This document shows positions 8,007 to 16,993 of a stretch of 37,500 bases of DNA, one piece after another. The DNA comes from Planctomycetota bacterium (GTDB lineage Bacteria; Planctomycetota; Planctomycetia; Pirellulales; Pirellulaceae): contig JAQBZB010000054.1 in the NCBI GenBank assembly GCA_027622275.1, positions 1 through 37,500 on the forward strand, read 5' to 3'. The translations under genes were made by a program, and so were the position numbers. How positions within the stretch are numbered: position 1 is the stretch's first letter; each line of letters starts with the position of its first letter. The notes under the pieces are model-generated. The model worked only from the letters and a program-made list of their open reading frames with translations. It was not told the DNA's origin and made no database searches.

Positions 8007-11000
8007 CTATGCCGAAGCGGACACGTTGCCAGCCTTGGTATTTGCCTTGCCGGTGGCGCTCTTCTTCGCGGTTGTCATCCACAACAGCACCGGAGAAGCC
8101 ACGAAGATCGAGCTGTACGTGCCGACGGTGACACCCACGACGAGTGAAAACGCGAAGCCGTGAATTCCGTCGCCACCGATCGCGAAGAGAATCACGACGA
8201 CAATCAACGTGGTCAACGAAGTCAGCATCGTCCGGCTGAGCGTTTGATTGATGCTGGTGTTGATCATGTCGCCGGTCAGGTTCGGACTCTTGCCGCGAAC
8301 TTCACGGATGCGGTCAAAGACAACGATCGTGTCGTTCAGCGAGTATCCGATGATCGTCAACAACGCGGCGACAATCGGTAGGCTGATCTTGAACTCTTCG
8401 ATCAAGAGGAATCCCAGAGCGTCGGCTAACCAGAAACTGACGGCGATCGCACCGACCGTAACGAGCACGTCGTGCAGCAACGCCACGACCGCGGCCAAAC
8501 CGAAAATGACTCGTTGGAACCGAATCCAAATGTAAAGGACGATCCCGAATAAACTTGCAATCAACGCGGCGATGGCCTTTTGTTGCATGTCGCCGGCCAC
8601 TTGTCCGCCAATCTTGCTCGACGAAGACCAGACTGGGCTGTCCGCGAACTTCGCCCTAAGATGATCCAGCAGTTGCGTTGTCTGGGCCTCGTCGGCGGAA
8701 ACCGTCAGCTTCCATGTGAAGAATGCGTTACTGCTGCTTCGATCCCAAGCCGCGTTGTCAACATCGCGGTAAGAGATGGGCAATTTGAGTTCTTCAACCG
8801 CGGTATCGATCTCGCCGGTCAAGGTTTGAGCATTGATCGCGTGACCGAATGTAAGGTCAACTGTCGTTTGAGCTGAAGCTACCGGAGCCGCGACTTCCTT
8901 GATCTCTTCCGTATCACTGGCCTGCTTCGTTTCCACGGCTTCGAATTCCGCACCGGAGGTCACTTCCGCGGGAGGAGCCTCGGGAGCTGGGGCGGGCTCC
9001 GTCGTTGCTGGTTCAGCGGTCGCGGACGTATCCGCTTGCGCTAGCAGTAACTCGCGAGCATCATCGGCATAGGCGAGCAAGGTTCCAGCAGCGGGGGCCA
9101 ACAACGAACTCTGGTCTGCATCGGACGCCGTCTCTGGATCGATTGCTCCAGGAGTCGCATCAGGCTTATCGGCGGGTGAAGTCTCCTTGGGCGACTCGCT
9201 TGCTGGAGCTTCCGTGGCAGGCTGTTCCGGTGTCGGTGACTCGCTCGCTGGCGTATCTTTCTGTTCGTCAGCACCTGACGTTTCGGCAGGTGCGTCGACT
9301 GGCTTGGGTTCTTCGCTCGGTGCCGGCACCGCGGCTTCGTCCGTGGCAGGAACTTCTTTGACCGGTGGTGTGGTTTCCGTGGTCGTGGGAGAGATCAATG
9401 CCACAGGACGCAGTGGCCCGTACTCAAGCGAATAGGTTGCCAGTTCGCTTGTGCGATTTGCGCCAGCGAATGCATCATGGATCGCCTTTTCCAAGTCGCG
9501 GACTTCTTCAATGTCCGAATCGACTTTGAACGTATCATTCGCGGTCGCGCCGGCGGTGTTGTTCATGGCGGTGACCGTGAACTGCGATCGCCCCAAACTC
9601 GCGAATTGAGAAGCCAGTCGCTCGCGCACGAGTTCCGTCTCGGTGGAAGACTTCAGCCGCAATTGGACTGAGGTGCCGCCTCGGAAGTCGATGTCGAAGA
9701 TCCCAACTCCTCGGCCGCCGATGCCAACCAAACCGATCACGATGACCAAGATCGAAAGGGCCGCGGCCAACTTCCGTTTACCAATGAAGTCGATTTGTGT
9801 GGCACTTAGGAACTGCATCATGTTCAACTTTTTCAGCCAACGCGTTCGTTCCGCGATATCAAAGACGACCCGCGAGCAGAAGATCGCCGTGAACATACTC
9901 ATCAGAATGCCCAAGATCAGTGTGACTGCAAATCCGCGAATCTGATCCGTTCCAATTCCGTAGAGGACAAACGCTGTTATCAGCGTTGTGACGTTGGCAT
10001 CGATAATGGTTGTCGTCGCCCGGGAAAAACCGTTACGAATTGCCATTCGCAGCGCCGCACCGCGCGCCAATTCTTCGCGGATGCGTTCGAAGATCAGCAC
10101 ATTGGCGTCGACGGACATGCCGACGGTGAGGACGAGACCGGCCAGGCCGGGCAAGGTGAACGCGCCTTTGATCAGGATCATAATCGCCAAGATGAACAGC
10201 AAGTTCAGCAACAAAGCAAGGCAGGCAACGACGCCCGAAAATCGGTAATAGATCAGGATGAACACGAGGACGATCGCCAGCGAAATCCCCATCGCCATCG
10301 TGCCCTGCTGAATCGTCTCTTTGCCGAGCAGCGGATTGATCTGGTTCTCGCTGATCGGAATTGGATTCAACACGACTGGCAAACTGCCGGCTTCGAGGAT
10401 GTTCACCATGAAGTCGACTTCTTCGGCGGTGAATTCGCCGGTGATGCGGCCTCGTCCTTCGGTGATTGGCTCTTGGATGTTTGGTGCTGAAAGCAGCGTG
10501 TTATCGAGAATGATGCCGAGTTGTCGGTTGAAGTTGCCTTCGGGACCGTACTCCGTCGTCAGATCGGCGAAGCGACCAACGCCACCGTTCGCCTGCTTCA
10601 AGTTGAAAATGATACAAGGACGCAACCGCTCGTCATTGCCTCGGCTCACGGCTCCGAGATCACCTCCGGTCACAACGTAGGGGTCGTCGGTCGCCATCAG
10701 GACATCGATTTCCTTGATGTCGCGACTGGCGATATAGCGTGTGAATTCAGTCTCATTGTCGCCAAAGTGCCCTGGCTCGACTTCCAGCACATCGCCGGTC
10801 GCCGCATCACGGATCGTGTTGCTGGCTACCGACAACTTGAATGTGCCACCGCCACCTTCTCCCTGCTCGCGACCAACGCGAGCCCACAAGCCAATCTGGG
10901 CTCCGGCTTCATCACGAATGAATTTACCTCGCTTGTTAGCGGGATCTTGAGCGAGTTCGCGAGCAAGCTCGATGATGTGAGCGTGGTCACGCGAGTTGGC

Positions 11001-11741
11001 CACGATGCGGAATTGGAGCACACCGGCGGTGCTGATCGACTTCTTAATCAGATCGACTTCGCGCTGATCCACTTCGGGAACGATGATTTCAACTTGTTGA
11101 TCGCCGTAGGGCCGAATGACGATTTCTTTCGTACCACTGGGGTTGATGCGACGCGCGATCGCTTCCACCAAGGCACCCATCTTCACGCGTCCACCTGATC
11201 CGTCGGGGCCATCCAGATCGGAAGCCGCGGCCGTCGCATTTTCGTCGACTTCGTAAATCAGAATCACGCCGCCCTTGAGGTCGACGCCGAGCTTGATGTT
11301 GAAATGGCCCGCCTCGATGTTCTCCCGTTGCTTGACGCCATCGGCAGCGACGTATCCCTCGACGCGACCGTCTGATCGCACCAATACATAGCTGCCTGCC
11401 TTTTCAAGAATGCGAACTTTTGTGCCTGTGGTGAATTTGCCGTCTGGCGGTCGGCCTTGTTGCGGGCCGGTCGTGTAGTATTCGGTTTCGGCGGCGAGGA
11501 CGTGCGAAAACTTCGCGTCTCCAGGGTCATAGGATCGGCCGACGACGAGACCGGACAGAACGATCGTGCAGAGGATCAGGCCGATTCGCCAACCGTGATC
11601 CGCCATGCGCAGTCGCTTGGCGAACAACTGTCCAAGAAAGATCGGCAAGCCGATCCCGAGGAGCAACACGGCAATCATGAAAGCGAACTTGAACTGTACC
11701 GATTCCGTTACTTGTGCGAGCAGCGTGAAGTCACTTAGCAT
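8007..11741 (-). CDS. secD/secF: Fused protein translocase SecDF with extra domains
   Basis: This 1244-aa protein fuses SecD and SecF, the proton-driven partner of SecYEG that pulls exported proteins across the inner membrane. Two N-terminal membrane segments (about 18-38 and 52-69) precede an SH3-like stretch (about 83-138, TGTKVRILEKAGSYVLVRSDG), which is not usual in SecD. The SecD motif LGVDLKGG follows at 151-158, then the periplasmic domain, and the first transmembrane block with GLAGLVLTVGMSVDANVLIFERIREE. The SecF half starts with IDFRGGTSVQLR. Its periplasmic region carries a Pro/Glu/Ala/Thr-rich insert of about 175 residues (around 785-960). The second block ends with the NDTIVVFDRIREVRG motif. 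It lies 73 bp downstream of yajC in the same direction, the classic tgt-yajC-secDF order. Confidence 0.95.
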   Translation of the reverse strand: MLSDFTLLAQVTESVQFKFAFMIAVLLLGIGLPIFLGQLFAKRLRMADHGWRIGLILCTIVLSGLVVGRSYDPGDAKFSHVLAAETEYYTTGPQQGRPPDGKFTTGTKVRILEKAGSYVLVRSDGRVEGYVAADGVKQRENIEAGHFNIKLGVDLKGGVILIYEVDENATAAASDLDGPDGSGGRVKMGALVEAIARRINPSGTKEIVIRPYGDQQVEIIVPEVDQREVDLIKKSISTAGVLQFRIVANSRDHAHIIELARELAQDPANKRGKFIRDEAGAQIGLWARVGREQGEGGGGTFKLSVASNTIRDAATGDVLEVEPGHFGDNETEFTRYIASRDIKEIDVLMATDDPYVVTGGDLGAVSRGNDERLRPCIIFNLKQANGGVGRFADLTTEYGPEGNFNRQLGIILDNTLLSAPNIQEPITEGRGRITGEFTAEEVDFMVNILEAGSLPVVLNPIPISENQINPLLGKETIQQGTMAMGISLAIVLVFILIYYRFSGVVACLALLLNLLFILAIMILIKGAFTLPGLAGLVLTVGMSVDANVLIFERIREELARGAALRMAIRNGFSRATTTIIDANVTTLITAFVLYGIGTDQIRGFAVTLILGILMSMFTAIFCSRVVFDIAERTRWLKKLNMMQFLSATQIDFIGKRKLAAALSILVIVIGLVGIGGRGVGIFDIDFRGGTSVQLRLKSSTETELVRERLASQFASLGRSQFTVTAMNNTAGATANDTFKVDSDIEEVRDLEKAIHDAFAGANRTSELATYSLEYGPLRPVALISPTTTETTPPVKEVPATDEAAVPAPSEEPKPVDAPAETSGADEQKDTPASESPTPEQPATEAPASESPKETSPADKPDATPGAIDPETASDADQSSLLAPAAGTLLAYADDARELLLAQADTSATAEPATTEPAPAPEAPPAEVTSGAEFEAVETKQASDTEEIKEVAAPVASAQTTVDLTFGHAINAQTLTGEIDTAVEELKLPISYRDVDNAAWDRSSSNAFFTWKLTVSADEAQTTQLLDHLRAKFADSPVWSSSSKIGGQVAGDMQQKAIAALIASLFGIVLYIWIRFQRVIFGLAAVVALLHDVLVTVGAIAVSFWLADALGFLLIEEFKISLPIVAALLTIIGYSLNDTIVVFDRIREVRGKSPNLTGDMINTSINQTLSRTMLTSLTTLIVVVILFAIGGDGIHGFAFSLVVGVTVGTYSSIFVASPVLLWMTTAKKSATGKANTKAGNVSASA

Positions 11742-11814
11742 GACAGGAGCTTCCTAATCCCTTCAGGGTCCGTCAGTTGGTTGAACGCGCCGGTAAACGG
11801 GGCGCACTGGCGAG

Positions 11815-12177
11815 TCATTCCTGGCTGGCTTCACGATCATCGGTGATGATGCGTGAAATCGCACTCCGTAAGACTCGCATTTTTGTATTGGTGCTGTCGT
11901 CGATTCGGAGCGTCACGTCCTCCGAATCCTTCTGGACGTTCACGACCACGCCGTGAATGCCCCCGATCGTTACCACGCGATCATTCTTTTTCATATTGCC
12001 GAGCATGTTCGTCGTGTCTGCCCGCTTCTTTCGTTCGGGCCGGATCAGCATGAAGTAGAAAAGCACCGCGATCAAGATGAACGGGAGCAGACTGCTGAGT
12101 GGCCCGAACGGAGAGGTCGCCGGGGCGTCTTCCCCCAAGAGCAGAATCGAAACACACAAATCACTGGTCGACCACAT
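11815..12177 (-). CDS. yajC: Preprotein translocase subunit YajC
   Basis: A small (120 aa) single-pass inner-membrane protein that associates with SecDF. It has one transmembrane helix (LLPFILIAVLFYFMLIRP, about 29-46) followed by the family motif RPERKKR, then a basic cytoplasmic domain with NMKKNDRVVTIGGIHGVV, typical of YajC. It sits between tgt and secDF in the same orientation and is probably co-transcribed with secDF. ATG 12177 has a GGTGA-like site just upstream. Confidence 0.95.
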   Translation of the reverse strand: MWSTSDLCVSILLLGEDAPATSPFGPLSSLLPFILIAVLFYFMLIRPERKKRADTTNMLGNMKKNDRVVTIGGIHGVVVNVQKDSEDVTLRIDDSTNTKMRVLRSAISRIITDDREASQE

Positions 12178-12428
12178 GCACTATCACCGAGTTCTAGTAA
12201 GTGGGCTCTTGGGAACGGCTCTTCTCGAGACGCGTCGAAGTTGATCGCGAGACGCACAAAAAGTTCTGCGGTAAACGGAAAGCGGCCCGATCTCGCTGAC
12301 GGTCGGGCCGATCCACGCCGCAATTAGCGGGTAATCATAAGGCCTTGCGGCGCAACGAGCAAGGCCGCCTCAGAGCCACAATCGCGGGGGCTGGGAGCTG
12401 GCTGAGCTGTTACCGACAACGGACATCG
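12178..12428. other. tgt-yajC spacer with two hairpins
   Basis: A 251-bp spacer between tgt and yajC. It contains two perfect 8-bp hairpins: CGGCCCGA/TCGGGCCG (12283-12290 with 12303-12310) and GGCCTTGC/GCAAGGCC (12341-12348 with 12359-12366). Neither has a following T run on the minus strand, so they could be attenuating structures or partial terminators of tgt. I see no coding sequence. Confidence 0.4.
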
Positions 12429-13559
12429 TCAAGTCGAATTCTCGCGTCCCCAGCCCGCCATTCTTTCGTGATAAAAGTCCATGTACGCGTCGTTCTCGAT
12501 CGCCGCGCGCGCCTGACTGACGAGCCGTTGGTAATAGGTGATGTTGTGCGCCGTGAGCAGGATTGGCCCGAGCATCTCGTTCGCTAGGAACAAGTGCCTA
12601 ATATAACCCCGGCTATGCCGGCAAGCGGGGCAGGGACAGTTCTCTTCGAGCGGCCGATCGTCTTGCCGATAGCAAAGGTTTCGCATTCGCAGCCGTCCCG
12701 CGTCGGTATAGGCGAGGGCGTTTCGTCCGTTGTGACTCGGGATAATACAGTCGAACATGTCGACGCCGCGACGAATCGACTCGACAAGATCCTGCGGTGT
12801 CCCGACACCCATCAGATATCGCGGCTTCTCGGTGGGCAGGGCGGGGCAGGTCGCTTCGATGATCCGCAACATGTCTGCTTCACCTTCGCCAACACTCAGT
12901 CCGCCAATGGCATAGCCCTCGAACTCATGGAGTTCGCCGAGTTGCTTCGCGCAATCAACTCGCAAGTCCTTGAGCAGGCCGCCTTGCACGATCGCGAATT
13001 GCGCTTGATCGTTGCGGCTGCGAGCATCCAAACAACGTCGAGCCCAACGGATGGTCCGGGCACAAGCGTCGCTGGCGTCCGCGTCACTCGCCGGTAGCGC
13101 GATGACATGATCCAGGACCATCGCGACATCACTGCCAAGCGCTTCTTGGATTTCGATCGATCGCTCTGGTGAAAGCTCGAATTTGCGACCATCGATGTGC
13201 GAGCGAAAGACCGCCGACTGTTCCGTGACCTGCGTGGAATTCGCGAGGCTAAACAGTTGAAATCCGCCGCTGTCCGTCAAGATCGGTCCGTCCCAACCCA
13301 TGAAGCGATGCAAGCCGCCCAGTGCCGCAACCACGTCCTCGCCCGGCCGCAACGCAAGGTGATAGGTGTTCGCCAGCACCATCTGCGATCCCGTCTCTCG
13401 GACATGCGAGATGCTCAGTCCCTTGACGGTTCCTTGGGTGCCGACCGGCATGAACGTCGGCAGTTCGACAACGCCATGCGGAGTGGTGAAGCTGGAACGC
13501 CGCGCCGCGCAACCGCGATCGACGTGATGCAATTGGAACGAGAAGGGGCTGGCATCCAT
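12429..13559 (-). CDS. tgt: tRNA-guanine transglycosylase
   Basis: The 376-aa enzyme exchanges guanine 34 of tRNAs with GUN anticodons for the queuosine precursor preQ1. Visible landmarks are the substrate pocket with the general base Asp96 ([15 protein letters not shown]), FAIVQGG and [10 protein letters not shown], and the nucleophile Asp270 in [13 protein letters not shown]. The zinc site has Cys308, Cys310 and Cys313 (CPCPAC) and a later His in TAHNITYYQ. After Asp270 the sequence reads PSHNGRNA where most bacterial enzymes have PTRNARNG or similar. The length is typical. It is the first gene of the tgt-yajC-secDF block, with 251 bp before yajC. Confidence 0.95.
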   Translation of the reverse strand: MDASPFSFQLHHVDRGCAARRSSFTTPHGVVELPTFMPVGTQGTVKGLSISHVRETGSQMVLANTYHLALRPGEDVVAALGGLHRFMGWDGPILTDSGGFQLFSLANSTQVTEQSAVFRSHIDGRKFELSPERSIEIQEALGSDVAMVLDHVIALPASDADASDACARTIRWARRCLDARSRNDQAQFAIVQGGLLKDLRVDCAKQLGELHEFEGYAIGGLSVGEGEADMLRIIEATCPALPTEKPRYLMGVGTPQDLVESIRRGVDMFDCIIPSHNGRNALAYTDAGRLRMRNLCYRQDDRPLEENCPCPACRHSRGYIRHLFLANEMLGPILLTAHNITYYQRLVSQARAAIENDAYMDFYHERMAGWGRENST

Positions 13560-13591
13560 GACGCGGAATAAGCGGAGTGCGGAAAGGGAAG

Positions 13592-13631
13592 AGTTGAGAG
13601 CCAGCGAACGCCTCGCCGCTGGCTCTCAGCT
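13592..13631. repeat. 15-bp inverted repeat
   Basis: Arms 13592-13606 (AGTTGAGAGCCAGCG) and 13617-13631 pair with one mismatch, and the pairing continues loosely outwards into 13570-13655. It separates the TPR gene from tgt and may terminate the upstream transcript or be a dispersed palindrome. Confidence 0.6.
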
Positions 13632-13658
13632 CTCCACTCTTAGCTCTCCGCTCCCCTT

Positions 13659-14990
13659 TTAGTCGCCTCGGAGCTTGATACCCAGTTGTGTCAGCTTGTC
13701 GCGAACTTCGTTCAAGCTGGTAACGCCGAAGTTTTTGCACTCCAGGAGATCGTCGCCAGTCTTGCGGACCAACTCGCCGATCGTTCCCATGCCGAGGCGA
13801 ACCATGCACTTGCGGGCACGCACCGAAAGGTTCAAGTCAGCGATTGGGCGATCGAGCAAGGCTTGCTCGTCGGGCGACATGCTGGAGGTGTCATACGCCG
13901 GTTCCGGCTCGGGACGCTCGTGGGCGAATTGGCCCAGCTCCAGCCCCTTGGAATACAACATGTCGCGGATTTCGACCAACGACGTCTCGCCGAAATTCTT
14001 GCTGGTCAAGAGGTCCTGCTCGCTGGTTCGGCTCAAATCGCCCAGCGTCCGCACACCCATCTTCTGTAAACAGTTGCGGCTGCGGACCGAGAGTTCGAAG
14101 TCCGTCACCGGAATGCTCAACACCTGTGCCAGCCGATCCTCGCGTTTTTGAGCTTCTTCGTCGAAGAACATGTCTCGCGAAGCCATGGCGTCTTTGCAAA
14201 ACAGTCTGGCGCGATCATGTGCGGGGTAGACGTCTAAGATACGTTGGTAGCAATGCTGAGCTAACTCGTATCGTTGCTGATCTTCGTACATGATGCCGAG
14301 GTTCAACAACGCTCCGACGTGAGACGGGAAGCAATTCGCCGCGCGCTGATAAAGTTCCATCGCCAGCGCATCGTTACCGCGGCGGTCGTTTTCGAGAGCC
14401 AGCCCGAACAGCGCGCCTGGGTGTAGTTCCTGCGTCTCGACAGCCCGCTCGTACAGCGCGACGACTTCGGATGGGTTGCCGCCGATGGCCGCCACGGTGG
14501 CACCGCGTTGATAACGGTAATCCGCTGTCTGTTCGATCGGTCCAAATAGCTCGTCCAACGCCTTCATGGCACCTTCCGTCTTGCCTTGATAGCGGAGTGT
14601 CTCGGCACAAGCCAAGGCACATGCGTCGCCGTTGTATCCGGCGACCTTCGCCGACTCATAGGCCTGCAATGCTTGATCGTAGCGACCCAGCGAGAAATGG
14701 CTCTTGCCAAGGTAAAACTGCGAGACGGCACCGCCGTCTGCCGCAGCCAATGTTTCGGCCGCAGTGGCGTGTCGCCCCAACAGGTAATAACACACGCCAA
14801 GTCGTACCGCGGTGGCGGGCGAACGGTCTTCGCGCCCTTCCAACTCGCCGACCGCGTCGCGCAGGACTTGGAACTGCGAGTAGTCTTCAGAGATCGCCAG
14901 CGAAAGCCGGCTGATCTCGTTGGGGCCGAACGAGCTGTTCGCGAGCACGATTTCGCGAAGGTCAATTTCCGAGCCGACGATTTGTGCCAT
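13659..14990 (-). CDS. TPR protein with two RpoA-CTD-like domains
   Basis: The start is placed at ATG 14990 (MAQIVGSEIDLRE); the frame can extend to 15029, nearly into the tRNA. Of 443 residues, about 60-260 form tetratricopeptide repeats (for example GALLNLGIMYEDQQRYELAQ). Two copies of the RNA polymerase alpha C-terminal fold follow, at about 293-353 and 381-443. Each has the helix-hairpin-helix pattern LSVRSRNCL..G..T.GDL and KNFG.TSL.E...KL. The alpha-CTD binds DNA and activators; here it sits on a protein-interaction scaffold without the rest of RpoA. It may be a transcription-associated adaptor, which is inference. It is followed by tgt 100 bp later. Confidence 0.85.
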   Translation of the reverse strand: MAQIVGSEIDLREIVLANSSFGPNEISRLSLAISEDYSQFQVLRDAVGELEGREDRSPATAVRLGVCYYLLGRHATAAETLAAADGGAVSQFYLGKSHFSLGRYDQALQAYESAKVAGYNGDACALACAETLRYQGKTEGAMKALDELFGPIEQTADYRYQRGATVAAIGGNPSEVVALYERAVETQELHPGALFGLALENDRRGNDALAMELYQRAANCFPSHVGALLNLGIMYEDQQRYELAQHCYQRILDVYPAHDRARLFCKDAMASRDMFFDEEAQKREDRLAQVLSIPVTDFELSVRSRNCLQKMGVRTLGDLSRTSEQDLLTSKNFGETSLVEIRDMLYSKGLELGQFAHERPEPEPAYDTSSMSPDEQALLDRPIADLNLSVRARKCMVRLGMGTIGELVRKTGDDLLECKNFGVTSLNEVRDKLTQLGIKLRGD

Positions 14991-15037
14991 AACTTTAGTA
15001 CTCCAAACGTCCCAGGGGCGGCGAACCAACGAAAAGA

Positions 15038-15110
15038 GCCAGCGGTGGGAGTCGAACCCACAACCCCCGCATTACGAATGCGGTGCTCTACCAATTGAAG
15101 CTACGCTGGC
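15038..15110 (-). tRNA. tRNA-Thr (anticodon CGU)
   Basis: Read on the minus strand, the acceptor GCCAGCG pairs with CGCTGGC, a D arm follows, the anticodon stem CCGCA/TGCGG encloses the loop TTCGTAA (anticodon CGT), and the T arm is GTGGG-TTCGACT-CCCAC. Length is 73 nt. CCA is not encoded, and the base after the acceptor stem is U. It reads threonine ACG codons. It lies 47 bp upstream of the TPR/alpha-CTD gene in the same direction. Confidence 0.95.
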
Positions 15111-15118
15111 ATTCTGTA

Positions 15119-15147
15119 ACTTGGCAATCTCTGTCACTTGGCAATCT
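15119..15147. repeat. Tandem 17-bp repeat upstream of tRNA-Thr
   Basis: ACTTGGCAATCT occurs at 15119-15130 and again at 15136-15147, within a 17-bp unit repeated twice on the upstream side of the tRNA gene. On the minus strand the copies read AGATTGCCAAGT and each contains TTGCCA, a possible -35 box; the repeat may belong to the tRNA promoter region. Confidence 0.5.
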
Positions 15148-15969
15148 GAAACCTAGTGTTCTCTAACCCCTGATCAAGGGGGGTTCCCGACCAGTTCAAC
15201 GGCGGGCTGGCGATGCAAGGCACGAATGTTCCGGGCGACAAAAGACTTACGTTAGAAAAACGCCCCCCAATCGTCAAGAGCTGGGAGGAAGCCGGGTAAG
15301 TTGGTGAAGCGATAAAACCGTTAGCTCCAAGGCTTGCGAGCCGTGAGTCGTCGTATGCTGTTTTATCGCCAGTACACGTGCCAATTCCTATCAACTACCT
15401 GGCGACAAACCAGCCGTCGTTGCCGCGTCGAGCTGTGGCACCTGGAGCCGGTGCGTCACGCCCCGAACTCTGTTTGAACGCCGGGGATGAGTTAGAACAT
15501 ATCTTGGCACAGATCGCCGAAGATATCACGGGGCGGTTCCCGCGACGCACAATTTGGTAGATTTGCTGGCAGACCGCAGCGGGCGGAACTAGAATAAAAA
15601 AACGGGGGTCTCTGACGTGCCAACTCCACATTGGCTAACTGAATGGCCAGGGGCAAGGCAACCATCCCGTCGACTCGCGTCAGAGACCCCACGGGCCAGT
15701 GCTTTCTCTGTTAAGCACACCGTGCGCCAGTTTGTAGAACTTCTTGCAGATCGCGTTGCAACATTAATCCACATAGTCACTTACGAGTGACCGACGGTAA
15801 TTATCGACAACTAGGCCGCAAGTCATAGCTCGTCTTACGCCGCCGAATTGTATTGTGGTGCAACACGTTGTTCCGTCCGACTGTGGCAAATCTCAACAGC
15901 CGCTCGCCACGTGCAGGAGATTGCCGATAGAATCTGTTGCAGAAAGCCGCAACCTGGACTGAGCTTGTC
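15148..15969. other. Long intergenic region with an inverted repeat
   Basis: About 820 bp with no gene I can support; the small frames here are not protein-like. It contains a perfect 13-bp inverted repeat (GGGGTCTCTGACG at 15605-15617 and its complement at 15678-15690). This is flanked by two imperfect direct copies of a 31-bp sequence (about 15547-15577 and 15724-15754, 22 of 31 bases matching by eye). That arrangement could be the scar of a small insertion. A promoter for the downstream lipid-kinase gene should lie near its right end. Confidence 0.4.
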
Positions 15970-16896
15970 ATGGAATCGAACTTTCAACTTCCGGAATCCG
16001 CTCGACACGTGCTGATTTCCCGGAACCCAAAGGCCGGTGCAAGGTCGGGGGTTCCGGCTGTTGAACGACTCTCCGAGTTGCTGGCTGCACAAGGTTATTT
16101 AGTCGAGATCTTCACTGACATCGACGAACTGTCCGGCAAATCAGCTCAATTGGTGTCGAATGGCGAATTGCGGTGTGTCGTCTCGGCGGGTGGTGATGGA
16201 ACGGTGGCTTTGTTGGCGAACCGGGTGCCTCGCGGTACACCGATCGCCGTGCTCCCGCTGGGGACCGAAAACCTCCTTTCAAAGCACTTGCAAATGAAAG
16301 GAGACCCGGACGAAGTTTGCCGGACGATCTGTGCGGGCAGCGCCGCGAAGTTCGATGCGGGTCGAGCAGGTGACCAAATCTTCCTGATTATGGCCGGATG
16401 TGGCTTTGACGCAGAAGTTGTCCGCCGTTTGCACAACGAACGCACCGGCCACATTCACCACCTCTCGTACGCCAAACCGATTTGGGACTCGATTCAAAAC
16501 TACGACTACCCTGAGTTGCGAGTCCATTGCGAGATCCCGGCGTCTGATTCGAGAGCAGCCCGCACGGAGACGATCACGGCTCGGTGGGCTTTCGTCGTCA
16601 ACTTGCCACGTTACGCCGGTGGATTGCGAATCGCACCTCATGCCAGCGGCAACGACGGGCTGCTCGATGTCTGTACCTTCAAAGACGGTTCCCTGTGGAG
16701 CGGGCTGCGTTATTTGAGCGGCGTCCTGCTGGGCCAACATGCATCGTGGGACGACTGCGTTAATGTCCGGGCATCGAGGATTCGCATTGAGTCGGACGAA
16801 CCCGTCCCGCTCCAGTTGGATGGCGACCCCGGTGGGTTCCTGCCGATCGAGATCGAAGTGCTGCCCAGTCATTTGACGTTGCTCGTACCGCAATGA
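15970..16896 (+). CDS. Diacylglycerol/sphingosine-type lipid kinase family protein
   Basis: A 308-aa protein of the DAGK catalytic-domain family (YegS/DgkB-like), which phosphorylates diacylglycerol or related lipids with ATP. It shows the N-terminal phosphate-binding sequence ISRNPKAG, the glycine-rich SAGGDGTVALLANRV, and PLGTENLLSKHL in place of the common PxGTxNDFA. The C-terminal part has RIAPHASGNDGLLDVC and QLDGDPGG, also typical. ATG 15970 is preferred over TTG 15937, which adds 11 unlikely residues. It precedes kdsA by about 100 bp. Confidence 0.8.
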   Translation: MESNFQLPESARHVLISRNPKAGARSGVPAVERLSELLAAQGYLVEIFTDIDELSGKSAQLVSNGELRCVVSAGGDGTVALLANRVPRGTPIAVLPLGTENLLSKHLQMKGDPDEVCRTICAGSAAKFDAGRAGDQIFLIMAGCGFDAEVVRRLHNERTGHIHHLSYAKPIWDSIQNYDYPELRVHCEIPASDSRAARTETITARWAFVVNLPRYAGGLRIAPHASGNDGLLDVCTFKDGSLWSGLRYLSGVLLGQHASWDDCVNVRASRIRIESDEPVPLQLDGDPGGFLPIEIEVLPSHLTLLVPQ

Positions 16897-16993
16897 CCTT
16901 CGACTTCGCCAGTGCCAAGGAGGCTCGTTCCCAGACGGGAGCCTGGGGAACGAGTAACGATTTGATTATGATACAACCTTTGACGATTCGCTT

